Positions 47,564 to 59,856 of a stretch of DNA of 64,000 bases are shown piece after piece. Source of the stretch: Prostheceraeus crozeri (taxonomy: Eukaryota > Platyhelminthes > Polycladida > Euryleptidae); assembly GCA_907163375.1 (NCBI GenBank), contig CAJQUW010009199.1, positions 1 through 64,000 of the forward strand, given 5' to 3'. Numbering within the stretch: position 1 is the first letter of the stretch; each line of letters opens with the position of its first letter. Both the position numbers and the translations under genes were made by a program. A model generated the notes under the pieces. It had not been told where the DNA came from. It worked only from the letters and a program-made list of their open reading frames with translations, and did no database searches.

Positions 47564-47648
47564 GTGATGACGTCAGAGTATTTTCCTCTCTCTTGGCGCG
47601 GGGAAGGGGGGGGTATGCTACGCGCGTAGAAGTATAAACCGCCCTTAA

Positions 47649-47757
47649 TACAGCATTTAACACCAAGACCTTACTCAATTACTCTATACAAAAATACAAT
47701 GCTAATTATACTACTATCAAACTTAATAGTAGCCATAGGAAATTAAATAAGTTTTTG
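47649..47757 (+). repeat. inner half of the split inverted-repeat arm
   Basis: It continues the arm begun at 43,836 and matches the complement of 48,143-48,260: 'catttaacaccaagacctta', 'tactatcaaac', 'aatagtagc' and 'ttaaataag'-like blocks. Confidence 0.75.
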
Positions 47758-48142
47758 TAGTGGAGAATCATCAAAGAAGGACTGCACATTGTCACCAATG
47801 AAACGTTCGATCGTGATAAGGGATGTTTGGTTGATCAAAGATGAAATTCTATCCTGCAGTGACTACTTTATTAGTATTATACAGGGTACCTTCTTGCCTT
47901 CACAACTTTTTCTAATTTCTGAGAGAGTTTGCTCAATATGATGCTTTCAAAGTGATGAAGTGATGATTTTTAATATTGAAAAAACTGAAATAGCCAATTG
48001 CATCATTCAACATTGTCATCACAAATTGCTACAGAGTTGTTTTACTGCAGATTGTCCTATACAGCTCTGGAGGACCCATCGGCATATAGGGCTTTTTGCA
48101 CCCTTGCTAAGTGCACATAAGGCCTTTTGCATTTAGACCGAC

Positions 48143-48364
48143 TTACTTAATTCTTTGATGCTATTATTCAGTTTGATAGTATAGATAACGTCAAATTTTT
48201 GTTCAGAGAACTTAAGTACATGTACATGTAATGTCTTGGTGTCAAATGTTGTATCACGCAGTCGCTCTTGGCAATGTGATTGAAAACCGCTGCCATCTGG
48301 CTTCACTTTTGGCTCTGCCTTCCTGAAAGCGAGCGAGGCACTCTGAAGCTCGCATTTAATAAAC
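48143..48364 (-). repeat. uninterrupted arm, paralogous empty site of the Harbinger
   Basis: Reverse-complemented, it runs through both halves of the split arm without the Harbinger. 'gcgtgatacaacatttgac' stands where the left arm has 'atgTAA[element]TAAtacagcattt'. Only one target-like triplet (TGA) is present, consistent with a 3-bp duplication at insertion. Confidence 0.75.
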
Positions 48365-49143
48365 ATTGGAATCCACAGATTGCTTTTTTTGGAAATACTA
48401 ATTAGTTGAATTTACATGGATCTCGGAAAAGAGGAGGTATTTCACAAAAAGATCAATTTTCAATAATGATCTCGACTTTCAGAAGAAGCCAAATTCTTCA
48501 CTTTTATTAAACTGGTTGCACCGCACCAACTGTTAATTGATGATCATTTTAGCTATATTAGGATTTTTTTTAAAAGATGCTTTAGATACTAATTGCTTCA
48601 AGGCTTAAGATTGTGTCTGGTACATTGCAAATTTTTATGCTAATAAGTTTTGTGATTATCAAAGCAATTTTTTATTAAGATAGCTAAGAATAATCACAGA
48701 AACACAGATTCATCAAACATGAATGCCAATGTCAATTTTTCATCTTGAATCGACACGAAATCTATTCTGTGGATGCATGCGACTATATTTGGAGCTGATA
48801 GATAAGTAAAAACATTCTGACCCTTTTCATCAACCCTTTCATGCATATTGTGTCTTTTAAGCATCATTTTGACCCACGTGTTTTGGGAAAACATTACTGA
48901 ATGTTACGCAATGTTGATTTCATATAGTGGCAAAAATCTGTAACCAAAAATATGAGAAGATCAATGAGATTCTAAGGGCACCACTCCCAACCTCAAACAA
49001 TGCTTAGCACTGCATTTGAGAAAAATCGAAAAATAACTTTAACTTTTATCAGAAGCATGGTGCAAATTATTGAAGCTGCTATTATTCTATTGTCGATTGA
49101 GCATCATAGCAGCGAGTGAATAAAGATTGTGCACAAACAGTCC
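48365..49143. other. no confident gene
   Basis: A 66-codon minus-strand frame at 48,694-48,894 (APNIVACIHRIDFVSIQDEK) is protein-like but unrecognised. It follows the stop of the three-exon gene at 49,144, so it is not its continuation unless alternatively spliced. Confidence 0.35.
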
Positions 49144-49854
49144 TTAAACATTCATAAAAATTGTCATTTCAGATTCCCATCGAAGAAACCCACAGTTATT
49201 GAGCTGCATGCAACAGTGATATTCCAAAACTGAGCAGAAATGTATTGATCTACACGAAAAAAAAGTTGTGATGTAATTATCTCTCAAACAATTAAACAAT
49301 TTCCCTTTGTTTATCCAATTAGTAACCATTTCATCCTACCATTACGATCAAAGCTCTGACGCGATAACATTTAAGTGGTTGAATGAAACACATGTGCATC
49401 AAGCAATATTTAAATCAGCAAATCATGACGAAACCAATCAACTATCACCTTTGAAGATTTCTTGAGATGCATCGGAAAATTGTGATGATCCTTTCGGGTT
49501 TATCACCAATTGGCTTTTCTGTGTACATAGTTCTAACGATGCCGCACTGTTCTGAAAATATACGTTGCAAATTGATAAAAGATTATTAAAAAATTTTGAA
49601 ACTGAAAGAAGTAATAAGCTCTTAATTGGAGTCTGTACTACTGTATAAAACAAAATTAGTAGTGTGTATTAAATACAAATTTGCCACAAAATATGAATTG
49701 AGCACACCTGCAGTCTGCTTTCTCTTGGAAGTTCATTATGTGACCGCTTATCAATTGAATTCTGCACCAACTCGTTCTCCATAACTTGGAGCAGGTCATC
49801 CAACATAGATGCACTTGGATGACTGCGAGTGCTCAAATAATGTGTCACCTTCAC
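49144..49854 (-). CDS. last three exons of an unknown host gene
   Basis: Exon A is 49,854-49,708 (acceptor cattttccgctgcag, donor CAG|GTGTGC, 147 nt). Exon B is 49,551-49,449 (acceptor tatattttcag, donor AAAG|GTGATA, 103 nt). Exon C is 49,229-49,144 (acceptor tttctgctcag) and ends in TAA. The frame is continuous through all three: VKVTHYLSTRSHPSASMLDD, LLQVMENELVQNSIDKRSHN, then NSAASLELCTQKSQLVINPK, then VLEYHCCMQLNNCGFLRWES and EMTIFMNV. The splice sites and matching phases are the evidence. The 5' exons were not found and the protein family is not recognised; A is amphipathic, and C is short and Cys-bearing. Confidence 0.55.
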
Positions 49855-50159
49855 CTGCAGCGGAAAATGCTTGCCTTAATGATACACAGAGTAACACAGA
49901 GCAACAGGTAGACGAGCACAGTGTTTTAGACATGTAAAACAATGAGAGTTTTTGCATTGACGTCAACTGTGATGTTCATTCGAATGAGTACTTGATAACT
50001 CATGTGATTACATTCTAAATGGTGCATGAATGTGGTTGTTGTCCATTTAAAGGCAATGCATGTGCAGTGTACCGCAGATCTGTCGTGATAAAGTAGGAAA
50101 TTGTCTCTTCCGCTCATTGTTTTAACAAATTCTTAACCAACTAAAGATTTGTTGGATTA

Positions 50160-50830
50160 ATTTATGTGAGTTGATACTTGGCTTAGATCACTCTTCATGC
50201 CCTTGTGAGGGGTCCACTGTGTCCTGCAGTTTTTATGATACTTTAGCAGCCGGTTATGCCAAAATAAAATCATCATTTTTGAAATGATTCTGCATTTTGA
50301 ATGATTCATTTCATTTGAAGCAACAGAAGCATGGTAGAAAAATATAGGGATTACCTTCATGTATCTTCTGAGATTATCATGAGATCAATTAATTAATTTC
50401 CATAAAGCTGAACCCCCTAATGTCTCATAGGGTATAGGAATTACTTCCAAAACCTCTTAATTATCAGATGAAAAATGATTTTGTGCATGTTCCTATTGGT
50501 CCATTATGTGAAAATCATTTATTTACTGTTTTCATCATGCTTGTGTACATGTTGTGCTACAAGACCGCAAATGTTGGTTGGCCTATATCAAGAATATAGT
50601 ATAAATCAATGCCCAATTTGAAAGTTATCGCTATATAGTCCTACTCATTCGTTCGACATCAAAAATTGACTGTTGACCAAGTTTTCAAAGTCATATTTGA
50701 TCGGTTTGCGATATCCACAGCAGTTTTTAGAGTCTAAAACTACTTGAGTTTTGACTCCCGCAAGCCTATTTCTGATATATATGTTACCACCTGGCCGGAC
50801 CCGTCCTATCTTAAAAGGAAACTTATCCTC
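50160..50830 (+). repeat. diverged copy of the 26,793 element family
   Basis: It shares, in order, 'gaggggtcca', 'gattctgcatt', 'tgattcatttcatttgaa', 'aaaatgatttt', 'catcatgcttgtgtacatgt', 'ataaatcaatgc' and 'ccacagc' with 26,800-27,300. No coding content. Confidence 0.65.
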
Positions 50831-52024
50831 TGAGAAAGTAATCCGTTTAACTTTCGTGTAATTCGCGTGTTTAAGGTTCTAACATTTTCTTAAGTCTTCG
50901 AACAAACATTTGCGGGACAAAAAAGCTTAACAAATGACAGAAGAACACAATTTCCTTCAAATTTGAGCTTAAAATAAAAAAATTTAGAGAATATTTTTCA
51001 GAAACATTTGAAAGTGTCTCTACACGATCTAGGAATAATATGTCAAGTTTGCGAGGCGAACCTCGTGACGGTTTAGTTTCAGACGTTCAAAAAAAAAACG
51101 TGAGCAGTGAAGACGAACCAGTGAACGTGTTCGCTGAATTAGTTGTATAAATCACGCTTTTATGTCCCTATCAAACCAGTGTGCTGACTATACGTCAGTT
51201 GTACTTGTAGAATAGTAATCTTCGTGCAAATTCTCACGGAAAAGTTCTTGGTGTCGACCCATTTCGGCCCGCCCATTCTCTGGTTGTATGAGGTCGGCTC
51301 GACCGGTCAAAGTTTTTCTAGCGAGCTAATATGGAGATTTTTCAAATTAATATGGAAATTTCAGAATAATTTGGAATGACTTAGAATTTCATCTTTTCCG
51401 AGACCAATTTCACGCATCTGATAGCGGTGAATGCCATCTTGTACATTGTTGACCTACTTACTGTGACAGGAAACTTTGCTTCACAATTCTTTCCTGTGAT
51501 ATCAATTTATTCTATGATTCGTCAAATTTCTAAATCTTTTGCCCATGACGTGCCTCCAGTTCTGAGTGCATCAAAGCACATTGAGTTGGCGGCATTTGAG
51601 AAAATTGCGGCGCTATAATAGGCTACAGAAGTCCTTCTACTAGTGTGGTAAAAATGTCAGTGCGGTACAGATCCTTCTTGTGGAGAGTAAGGGAACGTAT
51701 AAAAATATGCCTGTGAATATTGTTTTTCTATCCAGCGAAAAAACAAAGTATTTAATTAAAATTAAAGCATATTTACCACTTCCATTCTTCCCCCACCACA
51801 TGTTTGTTGTTGACATCCGCGAGTGTGGCGTGGTCAACGATCTTCACTTGCTCTTAAGTGCAGCTTCATTATCGTCGCAAAAGCGTTGAATTCCTCTGGT
51901 TTATAGAAAATTTACAGCATATTCTTTGTCATTCACTATAAGTGTAGACAACAATCCCGCAAAGTTCATGATCTTAGCTGTATCTTGTATTCAAACTCGG
52001 CATCCAAGGCGCCAATCCTTTTCC
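50831..52024. other. no confident gene
   Basis: A plus-strand frame at 51,427-51,618 and overlapping frames at 51,640-51,890 are protein-like in parts but unrecognised. 'tccattcttcccccaccacat' at 51,780 resembles the repeat core described at 52,025. Confidence 0.35.
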
Positions 52025-52150
52025 CCAGGGTTCAAGTAAGACTTCTCAGTGGTGTTGTTCCATCACTCAGGGACATATCAAGTCTATTCTAAATCCAGTG
52101 TTACTTTAAAAAATGTGGGGGGAGGAATAGAGTGCCGTATATTTAAGTAA
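52025..52150 (+). repeat. dispersed repeat with G-rich core, second copies near 58.4 and 58.8 kb
   Basis: It matches the complement of 58,380-58,545: 'ggttcaag.aagacttctcag', 'ctattctaaatcca', then 'aaatgtggggggaggaatag' and 'gtgccgt'. Confidence 0.7.
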
Positions 52151-52999
52151 ACTTGTTCCAAGTCTTCATGCGAAAGTATTTCATGCATTTAGTATGACAC
52201 CTTATTTTGCGCACGATATACAGGTGCTACAACAATCGGATTTAGAACCGAGTCTACTTTCCAGGCCCAAGCGCTGACCGTTGACTTTAGGACGAACGCC
52301 CGGCCAAAGTCCGCTGGCACTTAACTTCAGGCCCGCTATTAAAAGCATGAACACTGCATGAACACTTGGATGCGCCCTTTCCTTGGAACTTGCACAATTC
52401 ATTCTTTAGTCACTAATGAAAAGTGAAAAGTGTCAGGCCATTATCATTGATGCAATTTTCCACAGGGTAAGAAAAAATGCTTCTCTCTCTCAATTCAAAG
52501 ACGATTTTTCTTTTTCTTTTTTGAAATATGGTTCCCGACGCGTTTCACTACGGCGGACAGTCTCAAACGGTAAGCAAATGCGCAGGCACATGTGTTCTTC
52601 AAAGCAGCAATCTTCACCAATATTGGAGTAACTTGCCAGATATGGAGAAATCTTAGATGTGATGCATATTTTCTGTCCAATATTGTATGTGTGCACTTGC
52701 ACGACTCATCAACATGTAGCCTAGTTTTTATACTAATCAAAAATTTCAAGAAAATGAAATTACTTATATATTATTTTTAAATGCACTATCAATAGATGCT
52801 CAAATTAATCTTCATTGACCATTCTATAACCACGTGGATGAGTAGAACTCTTCATGTGCTATATGACAGAACTTTACATGTACTACATATACAAAATAAA
52901 TGCCATACATAGGTGATTGAATAATAGTTGGAAACGCATTTCCACATGCATATCGAGTGTCTTTAACTCCTCCTTGCTTTGGTAGAGTAGACTGCAGAA

Positions 53000-53329
53000 A
53001 TGCATTACAGAATGCTCTATTCCAGCACAAAGAAGCACTGCCATATTCGCACGCATTTATATCCTGATAATCCAGCAAAAGAAGAAAGAAATCACAAACC
53101 CATTGATAGTGCGTCTTGCGATATTTACCGAGTATCAAAATGGTTAGATCATAATGAGAGCCATAATGCTGGAAAAGAATTTTGCAGGGAATGCAATGCA
53201 GAACTTTGCTTCATGGACGATCACCTTTATCAGAAACCGAAGCATATTGAGATGTCGATGGAATGCTTAATTTCCGAAATGCATCTGAACCAACGTCTAC
53301 AAGAGTACATGAGAAAAAAAGTACCTTAA
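53000..53329 (+). CDS. 109-codon frame with Cys/His cluster, unrecognised
   Basis: It runs from ATG at 53,000 to a stop at 53,329. The middle reads EFCRECNAELCFMDDHLYQK, giving C-x2-C-x4-C-x4-H-x6-H, similar in spacing to a B-box or to the C-terminal zinc region of piggyBac-type transposases. A charged helix (SEMHLNQRLQEYMRKKVP) follows. It could be an exon, a transposon remnant or chance; no splice support was found. Confidence 0.3.
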   Translation: MHYRMLYSSTKKHCHIRTHLYPDNPAKEERNHKPIDSASCDIYRVSKWLDHNESHNAGKEFCRECNAELCFMDDHLYQKPKHIEMSMECLISEMHLNQRLQEYMRKKVP

Positions 53330-56300
53330 GTATCACATTAAAAGCTTTGACTCTTATTTAAAATTCAAAATAACGTGTGTATGAACAGAAAACATCTGAT
53401 CGCAATAACGATGAATCGTTGAAATGGCTTAAACGAAAAAAAGTGTTGTCAACTTGCGGTTTAATTTGTTGTCAAATTGTTGTAAGTTGCTTAAGCTAAA
53501 CATTTTTACAAAAGGTGGATTATTTTCCGCCTCAAATTCTCTCTATTTCATTTTTGTTACTCATAATCCCATATCAAGGACATATCACTCTCATGATTTT
53601 TCCAAATTTGACTTATATCCTCTTAAAGAAAAGTTTGATATCATGCTTTTGTAAAATTTTGAAGAAAATTTCCACATGGGAGCAATATTTTCATTATATA
53701 AACGAAATTTGGTCATTTATTAAAATGGTTCATTAATGTTATCATTTAGAATTCTCGTACAACTTTTATTAGGAAACTTTGTCAAATAGGTTGTGCACTT
53801 TAGTACTCAGCGATATCGGATATTATCGAATCGTTCTTCCAACGGAAAAGTTGATGATTCATTAAGTTTCCGTAACATGACCACATGACCACATCAATAA
53901 TGGCTAATAAATTAGTTCTCACAACCTAGAATTAAGCGATGGAAACTTTCGAAGTTAAATATTCTTTCACTGATGACTGCACTTAATGTTGTCTAAATTA
54001 CTACACCTATCACTGATATTCAGACGTTCGAATGTTGTGCAAATACACTACCATGATAGCTTTCAAACTTCTGGTTCTCAAGGGCAAATAGCTATTTGGC
54101 TTCCCTTCAATTTCCTGATCTCTTCTAATTTGCAGCAGAGGACGTGGCCATAATTAGTTCTCCTTTGTCATGAGCCTGAAGCATTAGCTTGAATGAAGTT
54201 GGTGAAAATCTTTTATTTACATTCATATTGGTAGACGAGAGTGGTGGCATTTTCAGCAGATTTTTGCTACAGTACCATTCATAATAATTATCTGATGAAT
54301 TGGGCGGGAATGATGGATAGTATCTCCACAGTGATTCCTTGGAAATGCATTTCTCAGGCCGCTGTCACACAGAATAAGGCGTCTTCCGTCTTCCATTTGG
54401 GATTTCCTTTTAATTGCATGCAGAAAAGAATACAACCTATCACACAGACAAAATCATCAGCCACAGTCATCTCCCATCTTCCATCGTCCATCACGCAGGA
54501 AAAGTCATAAGACGTCGTCTATCGGACATAAGGCATGAAATTATGCGGCTGATGAAGTTCACTTCCATCATCCATCAGGCATCAGCCGCGAGACTTCTAA
54601 AATTAGAACAACGTGAAGTGACGTCTGTGGGAAGATATAGGAAGCAAGGATTTCTTGGACATGCATTCAATGAGAATGGGCAAGTCTGACGCTTAAAAGA
54701 AAAATAGGCCTACATGTATGTCTGTGGAATAGACTGACTTCCAGCGTTGGTCAGATGTAAAAGCAGCGCGGTGTTAATTCTACGGCTAGCGTGCGAATCA
54801 ATCGACTTGAGATAAACAGTCTTACTAAGCCTCATACATGGGATCAAAAGTATCCCAATGGGATAGGGCGAAGTTTGCCGTCAATGGTACCCTTGAATAA
54901 GCGGTGCTGACATTGTCTTTCCTAACTGTGGCATTGACAACAAAGATCTGTCTTCACATATATTGAATGACATAGATATAGTGATATATAGAGAATGGCA
55001 ACTACTACGTCAGTACAATTCTGAATAGATTTTGGCCAAACATTTAAAATATAAACATTTTGGAAAGAGGCAAATTTTTTTATCTTAAAATATTTAATAA
55101 TCGATAGCGATATATTTTAGCTGCCATCAGCAGCTATCTTCAGGCAGCTATTGAAGGAATATCGATACAAGCAAAATTTGAAATTTACACTGATTCAACT
55201 GATGGATGGGAAATAGAAAATAGAAGATTGAAATAGAAATAGAAGTGCAAGAGAGAGACGATAAGAGAGTTATGAGGCAGGTAGTATCGGGTTACATAGT
55301 AACGATAGCAAATCTATGACCTGACTGAGGGAAGAGAAGAATTATGTAAAAGCAGTAGACTTCTTCACTAGGCCAGCCGACGGCACCGAACATGATGTAA
55401 GAGATTTATTAGAAACAGAAATATTTGCATTTGATCCATCAAGTAGTCCTGCAAGATGTCAAAACTATGCATGCTGTGACTTTTGCTTTAACATTTTTAC
55501 AGGATACAATCTGTTCATAGCCTGAACATGACTAATATACTCTCTACGACCAAGCAAGTTTGGAATGTTTTGAATATTTATGCATCATCTATATATAGCG
55601 AGCTTGTCGCAGGATTCAGAATTCGGATACACTTCCCGTGAATCACCTTATGATTGTAGATTGCACGCGTGAGCTGCATGCAGATGGATAAGCGCGCATG
55701 CTTTAATTCCATTAGATTAATGGGTAAGAATTATGATAGCAATCAACACAATTCCGCAAGTCAATTCCGGCAAATAGGAAGGACACCGTGTTTATAACGA
55801 CAGGATCGGATGGTACTTAAACCGAATGGATGGCTTTTGCAGCTGACTACAACGCATTTATCACACAATATTTCTGTTCTCCATTAAGCTTTACTTCGTT
55901 TGGTGTGTGTACCGACTTGTACACTTCTTTAATAATTGCATCTCATATCTAAAATTATATTTTTGACATCATGTTCTTATTGAACTCTTCAAAAGCAATG
56001 GAGGAACTCTATACTTACTAGTTGAAAATCAAAAATTGTCTGCGGAAATTCAGTGAGAATTCAATAATGAGAAATCGTGGATCTCAAGCCATCGATGAGA
56101 AACCCGGGATTGACTGGCGACCATCTTCCAGCCCCAGGCGAGAACCCATAAGAGTTCTTTTCCGTAAGCCCTGTCTTGATCTAATGATTTCCTGAGTGTA
56201 AACTTAATATGGATAAAAAAAGAAATTATATGTCAAATTTCGTCTGAGATTTTGAACATGTCATGTAAGCTTAACTTATAAATATGGAAAGAGAATGCAG

Positions 56301-56339
56301 TTTTTCACATAGTTGACCAGTCGTCGGGAGATCATTTTG
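53330..56339. other. no gene seen
   Basis: Around 54,360-54,590 short words 'atcttccatcgtccatca', 'catcatccatcaggcatca' and similar recur in a loose array. A small inverted 'cagctgc/tgaagatagctgctgatgg' block lies near 55,110-55,150. No coding support. Confidence 0.45.
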
Positions 56340-56880
56340 ATTAATGAGAGTGTGTTAGAGAAAACTCCCCAAGTTTAGGTCGATGATTTCTTAAAAGTTA
56401 AGTACAAAGTTAAACAGGTCAGAATGCTAAAAACTAGGCACCAAGAGCATAGGAAGGCGATTGATAGTAAAAGTAATAGCAGTGCTCTTTACAACCACTT
56501 GCAAGATAAGCATGGAGGGATAGGCGGCATCGGTAATTTTCAGGTCGGTCTTATTCGCAAACTGCACAACACTCGAGACACAACAATAGCAGAGGCCAAA
56601 GAAATAACACAGCTTAAACCACAGATCAACAGGAAACACGAACTTCCAGACTACAATCTCTCTTCACAATTCGATAATCATGCAAACCGCCAACACACTT
56701 CTTAACAGAACTCATATCTTCACATAAATACTTCACACAGTTGCATCCCGTCTGTTACCATCGACCGTTTCGAAGGCGCTGGACGCCGAAGGCCCGTCTG
56801 ACCTGTTTAACTTTGTACTTAACTTTTAAGAAATCATCGACCTAAACTTGGGGAGTTTTATCTAACACACTCTCATTAAT
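56340..56880. mobile_element. inverted-repeat unit enclosing a GIY-YIG endonuclease fragment
   Basis: The arms are 56,340-56,423 and 56,797-56,880 (84 bp each, almost identical, inverted). Both hold 'attaatgagagtgtgttaga', 'cccaagtttaggtcgatga' and 'gttaagtacaaagttaaaca'. The coding fragment at 56,424 begins exactly at the inner end of the left arm. The most likely source is a Penelope-like retroelement with opposed terminal repeats. No target duplication was recognised. Confidence 0.75.
56424..56705 (+). pseudogene. GIY-YIG endonuclease C-terminal fragment (Penelope-like)
   Basis: Frame: LKTRHQEHRKAIDSKSNSSA, then LYNHLQDKHGG, FQVGLIRKLHNTRDTTIAEA, KEITQLKPQINRKHELPDYN and a stop. The order R-x-x-EH, then H..DKHG, then 'EA..I..LKP.IN...' matches the C-terminal half of GIY-YIG nucleases attached to Penelope-like reverse transcriptases, where they nick target DNA. 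The GIY-YIG signature strand and the polymerase are absent, so it is a remnant about 93 codons long. Confidence 0.6.
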
Positions 56881-58379
56881 GCAGTTTTGCTATCTGCTTT
56901 TAGCTGTGTCTTCATCAGCCACCAATTTCTAACTTTATCATAATCCAATTTGCGATTTTGCGAAGCTCTCCTATGAAGACCGTCTTTTTAATTGCTTTTG
57001 AACAATCTGCATTTTGCAGTGTAAACAGGGATCGATAATATATTAGCGCGATAAAACTGTAGTCACATTCAGACGTTATTGTAGAAATCGAAGGAATAAA
57101 TTGCATAATCAAAAGCTAAGTGTTGAACATGCAGTTCTTTCTGCAATGGTGTCCTCTTTGAATCATAGAAGCGTACTTTGCCTGCTGTTATAACGGTGGT
57201 CACAGGTACCTATGCATGTGACGTTTCCGTCAACAAGTATTGCTATTAACCGTCGATTGATTCCTACACACCTGGGTAGTACAGAAACGCGATCACCGCT
57301 GCTCCCCGAAAGAGCCTGGATATCGTAAGGAGCTCACGGCGTCCTACTCATAGAAAGGAGAATGTGAGTTGTGGGGCTGCTGTGGGGCTTCCTTCAGAGT
57401 GCATCGGGTCAATTAATTTGTTCGATTATTATTATCCTTTAATATGAACTACGGTTATAGAATTAGTATAATTGACTTATTTGGTAGGCGATAATATCCC
57501 ACCAAATTAATATAGAGCAACAGCGGCTTTGACTTAGCCTATAGCCTTGCACGATTTGACATTGGTACCGGTATTCCTTTCGCAGAAATGACATTATCGG
57601 GAAGAAAGACTAGAAAGAGGAGGCCTATAGGCATATCCTAGCTGTTTTAGTATGCAGTAGGCTGTAGGCTAGTAGGTCCTTTAGCTATCTATTTGTGTTA
57701 GAAGAGCTTAATAACTAAAATAAATTGATTTCATAAATAAGAATAATCTCTGATAATTTTTTGTAAAATTTGAATAAGATTATTCCTTAAGTCGGTGAGA
57801 TGGACTAGTAGACCTGTCGACACTACCCAAGCAGGTCATGCGTTATCTACAATGGATGCACACTCTCTACTTAATTAATGAGAAGTCTTGTATATACAAA
57901 ATCGAAGAATTCCAGCTAATTTGGACTTAAACAAAATTTGAATGAAATGGGCGAGTTGATCGCAGATGGGCAAGTTTACCCAAATCAGAGAAATTTGAAA
58001 TCTTTTGCTACTTGGATTTTTAGAAGTCAATCGATAAGCGGGATCGAAAAATGACTACCTGGAGCTTTGATTTTAGTACACAATGCTGAAATCCTGTAAT
58101 TGCGTTATCGAAGACCTTTCCTTGCATCATAAAATACCTCGTCAAAAGCATATCGAAAAAGTGGGCGAGTTTGTCCCATTTTTCCTTTCATGAAATGTTT
58201 GATTTGACGTTTCAGAAGCATAGGCCTAGTTGTTGCTGATTGTAAATCGCTTGATGCGAAAATTTCATGCGAATTGATATCAAATTCACAAAAACTTTGA
58301 AACTAGCAATTGATACGAGATTTTCGTATGTTTATGTTTTTCATTCTAACATTGGTTTTTTCGTATACATTTATGTTCA
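56881..58379. other. no gene seen
   Basis: No long frames with motifs on either strand. A GC-richer patch at 57,280-57,420 shows no tRNA or coding signature. Confidence 0.45.
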
Positions 58380-58550
58380 TATGGGTACTTCTATTCTTCC
58401 CCCCCCACATTTTCCAACTTTTCCACATTAATGAAATTTCATCAAGCTTAGTCACATTGGATTTAGAATAGATTTCATCTGTCACTTAGTGACACTGCAA
58501 CACTACTGAGAAGTCTTTCTTGAACCCTGAGATGAAGAATTGGTCCTTTT
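58380..58550 (-). repeat. copy of the 52,025 repeat
   Basis: Its G-rich core (complement of 'acttctattcttcccccccc') recurs inverted at 58,783-58,815, flanked by 'gttcatatg' at both places. The 58,370-58,825 interval may therefore be one element with short inverted ends. Confidence 0.65.
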
Positions 58551-58825
58551 GATGCTCAGTTAGGATACAAGGCAATGCTGTGATCATGAACTTCGTGGGA
58601 TTGTTGTCTACAGACAAATGACGGACAGCTGTATAATTCTGAAGCTGTAAATGTTCTACAAGTCAGATCAGAGGAATATTACAAACTCAGCGCTTTTGCG
58701 TAGTGAGACAAGTTAGGAGTTAGGATAGTTAGGAGCAAGAGAAGATCGTGAACGATGCAACACTCCCGGGTGTCAACAACGGAAATGTGGGGGGGGAAGA
58801 ATAGAAGTGCCGTTCATATGTGTTA

Positions 58826-59856
58826 GGTATGTGACAATTCGAACACTTCCCTCTGTCATTGGCTGATTGAAAGTGTAGCTCGGCCAAATTTACATGTCAT
58901 CGTTTTTTTTCACTCAATCAATGCTAGCCTCATCCATGATCCCTGTTCCGTACTTGCTCTCATCTTATCCATCATCGCTGAAGCGCTGGAGAGTTGCAAA
59001 GTTCCGTGATGACATCATCTCGGACAACTGTCTAATGATAGAGCGAGTGGTTCAACACGCATGGAGAATTTGCTCTGACAATACTTTGTTGACAGGGAAG
59101 ATTAATTGATCTGCCTCAGCACCGTAAAGCCTGCACATTCTCAACCGAAGCAGGTTCAGATTAGGATTTTCAAAATCCCGACTTTTTCTGATCCCGGGAT
59201 TCCGGTTACTAAATCCCGTAAAAACACGATAATTCCGGGATCTCGGGATTGAAAACCTCAATTCACATATGCATGACGGATGCAAGTTGCATGCATCATT
59301 CATTGATTGAAATGTCAAATTGCATGTTTAGAGATGCCAACATAGCTCTCATTTTGTGAAAAATATATGGGAAATTTAACTTTATTGGCACATAGGCCTA
59401 TTTTAACGAAGTGCTGTGGAATGATTTGAGAGAAGATTCATGTACATATGATGCCAATTAGAAGTTTTCGGTATTCAAAGATTTTTGACTGACATGATAC
59501 AGAATCAGCTGAAAAAAAAATAGTTTCGAGTAAAATGACAGCAAAAATACCACACTCGCATAGCAATTGAATCACAGAATGAAGTCATCTGTTGATTCAT
59601 GGCTAAGGGCTGTCATCATCGGGTAGAGCAATTTGTCTTGCACTCCCAGCAGATGAAGCATCCGACGAAAAAGAGACATCGAGGTATGATCACCTAGCGT
59701 TCGATTTCTTACAACTTTGCTCTGCCGTTTATTAAATTTTGCGAGCAATGATTGTTTTCCCAAAGTCAAGGTAGGAACAGCTGTCGTTTTCAAGTGGAAA
59801 GAGGGTTGTTTCCTATTATACAAATGAGGTAATGGAGCATATTGTAGATTTCAAAA
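58826..59856. other. no confident gene
   Basis: A cluster of 'atcccgggatt' words at 59,165-59,255 looks like a decayed repeat. A minus-strand 83-codon frame (59,572-59,823) is unrecognised. Confidence 0.4.

Larger units (their letters stand above)
43952..47645. mobile_element. PIF/Harbinger transposon, apparently complete
   Basis: 3,694 bp. The left terminal repeat starts AGGGCAGTTTATACTTCTAC and the right (complement) AGGGCGGTTTATACTTCTAC; both continue CGCGCGTA (26 of 27 match). TAA is present at 43,949-43,951 and again at 47,646-47,648, the 3-bp TWA duplication typical of this superfamily. The element carries both proteins such elements need: a DDE nuclease on the plus strand and a MADF/Myb-type protein on the minus strand, convergently arranged. 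Both reading frames are intact after splicing. Subterminal copies of 'ctacgcgcgta' (for example 47,511-47,521) may be binding sites. Confidence 0.92.

Noticed and set aside
56880-56940. CTGATGA on the minus strand near 56,920 as a hammerhead core
   Set aside because: No GAAA or closing stems in the right positions.
57270-57420. GC-rich patch considered as an RNA gene
   Set aside because: No cloverleaf, A/B box pair or rRNA-like sequence could be found.
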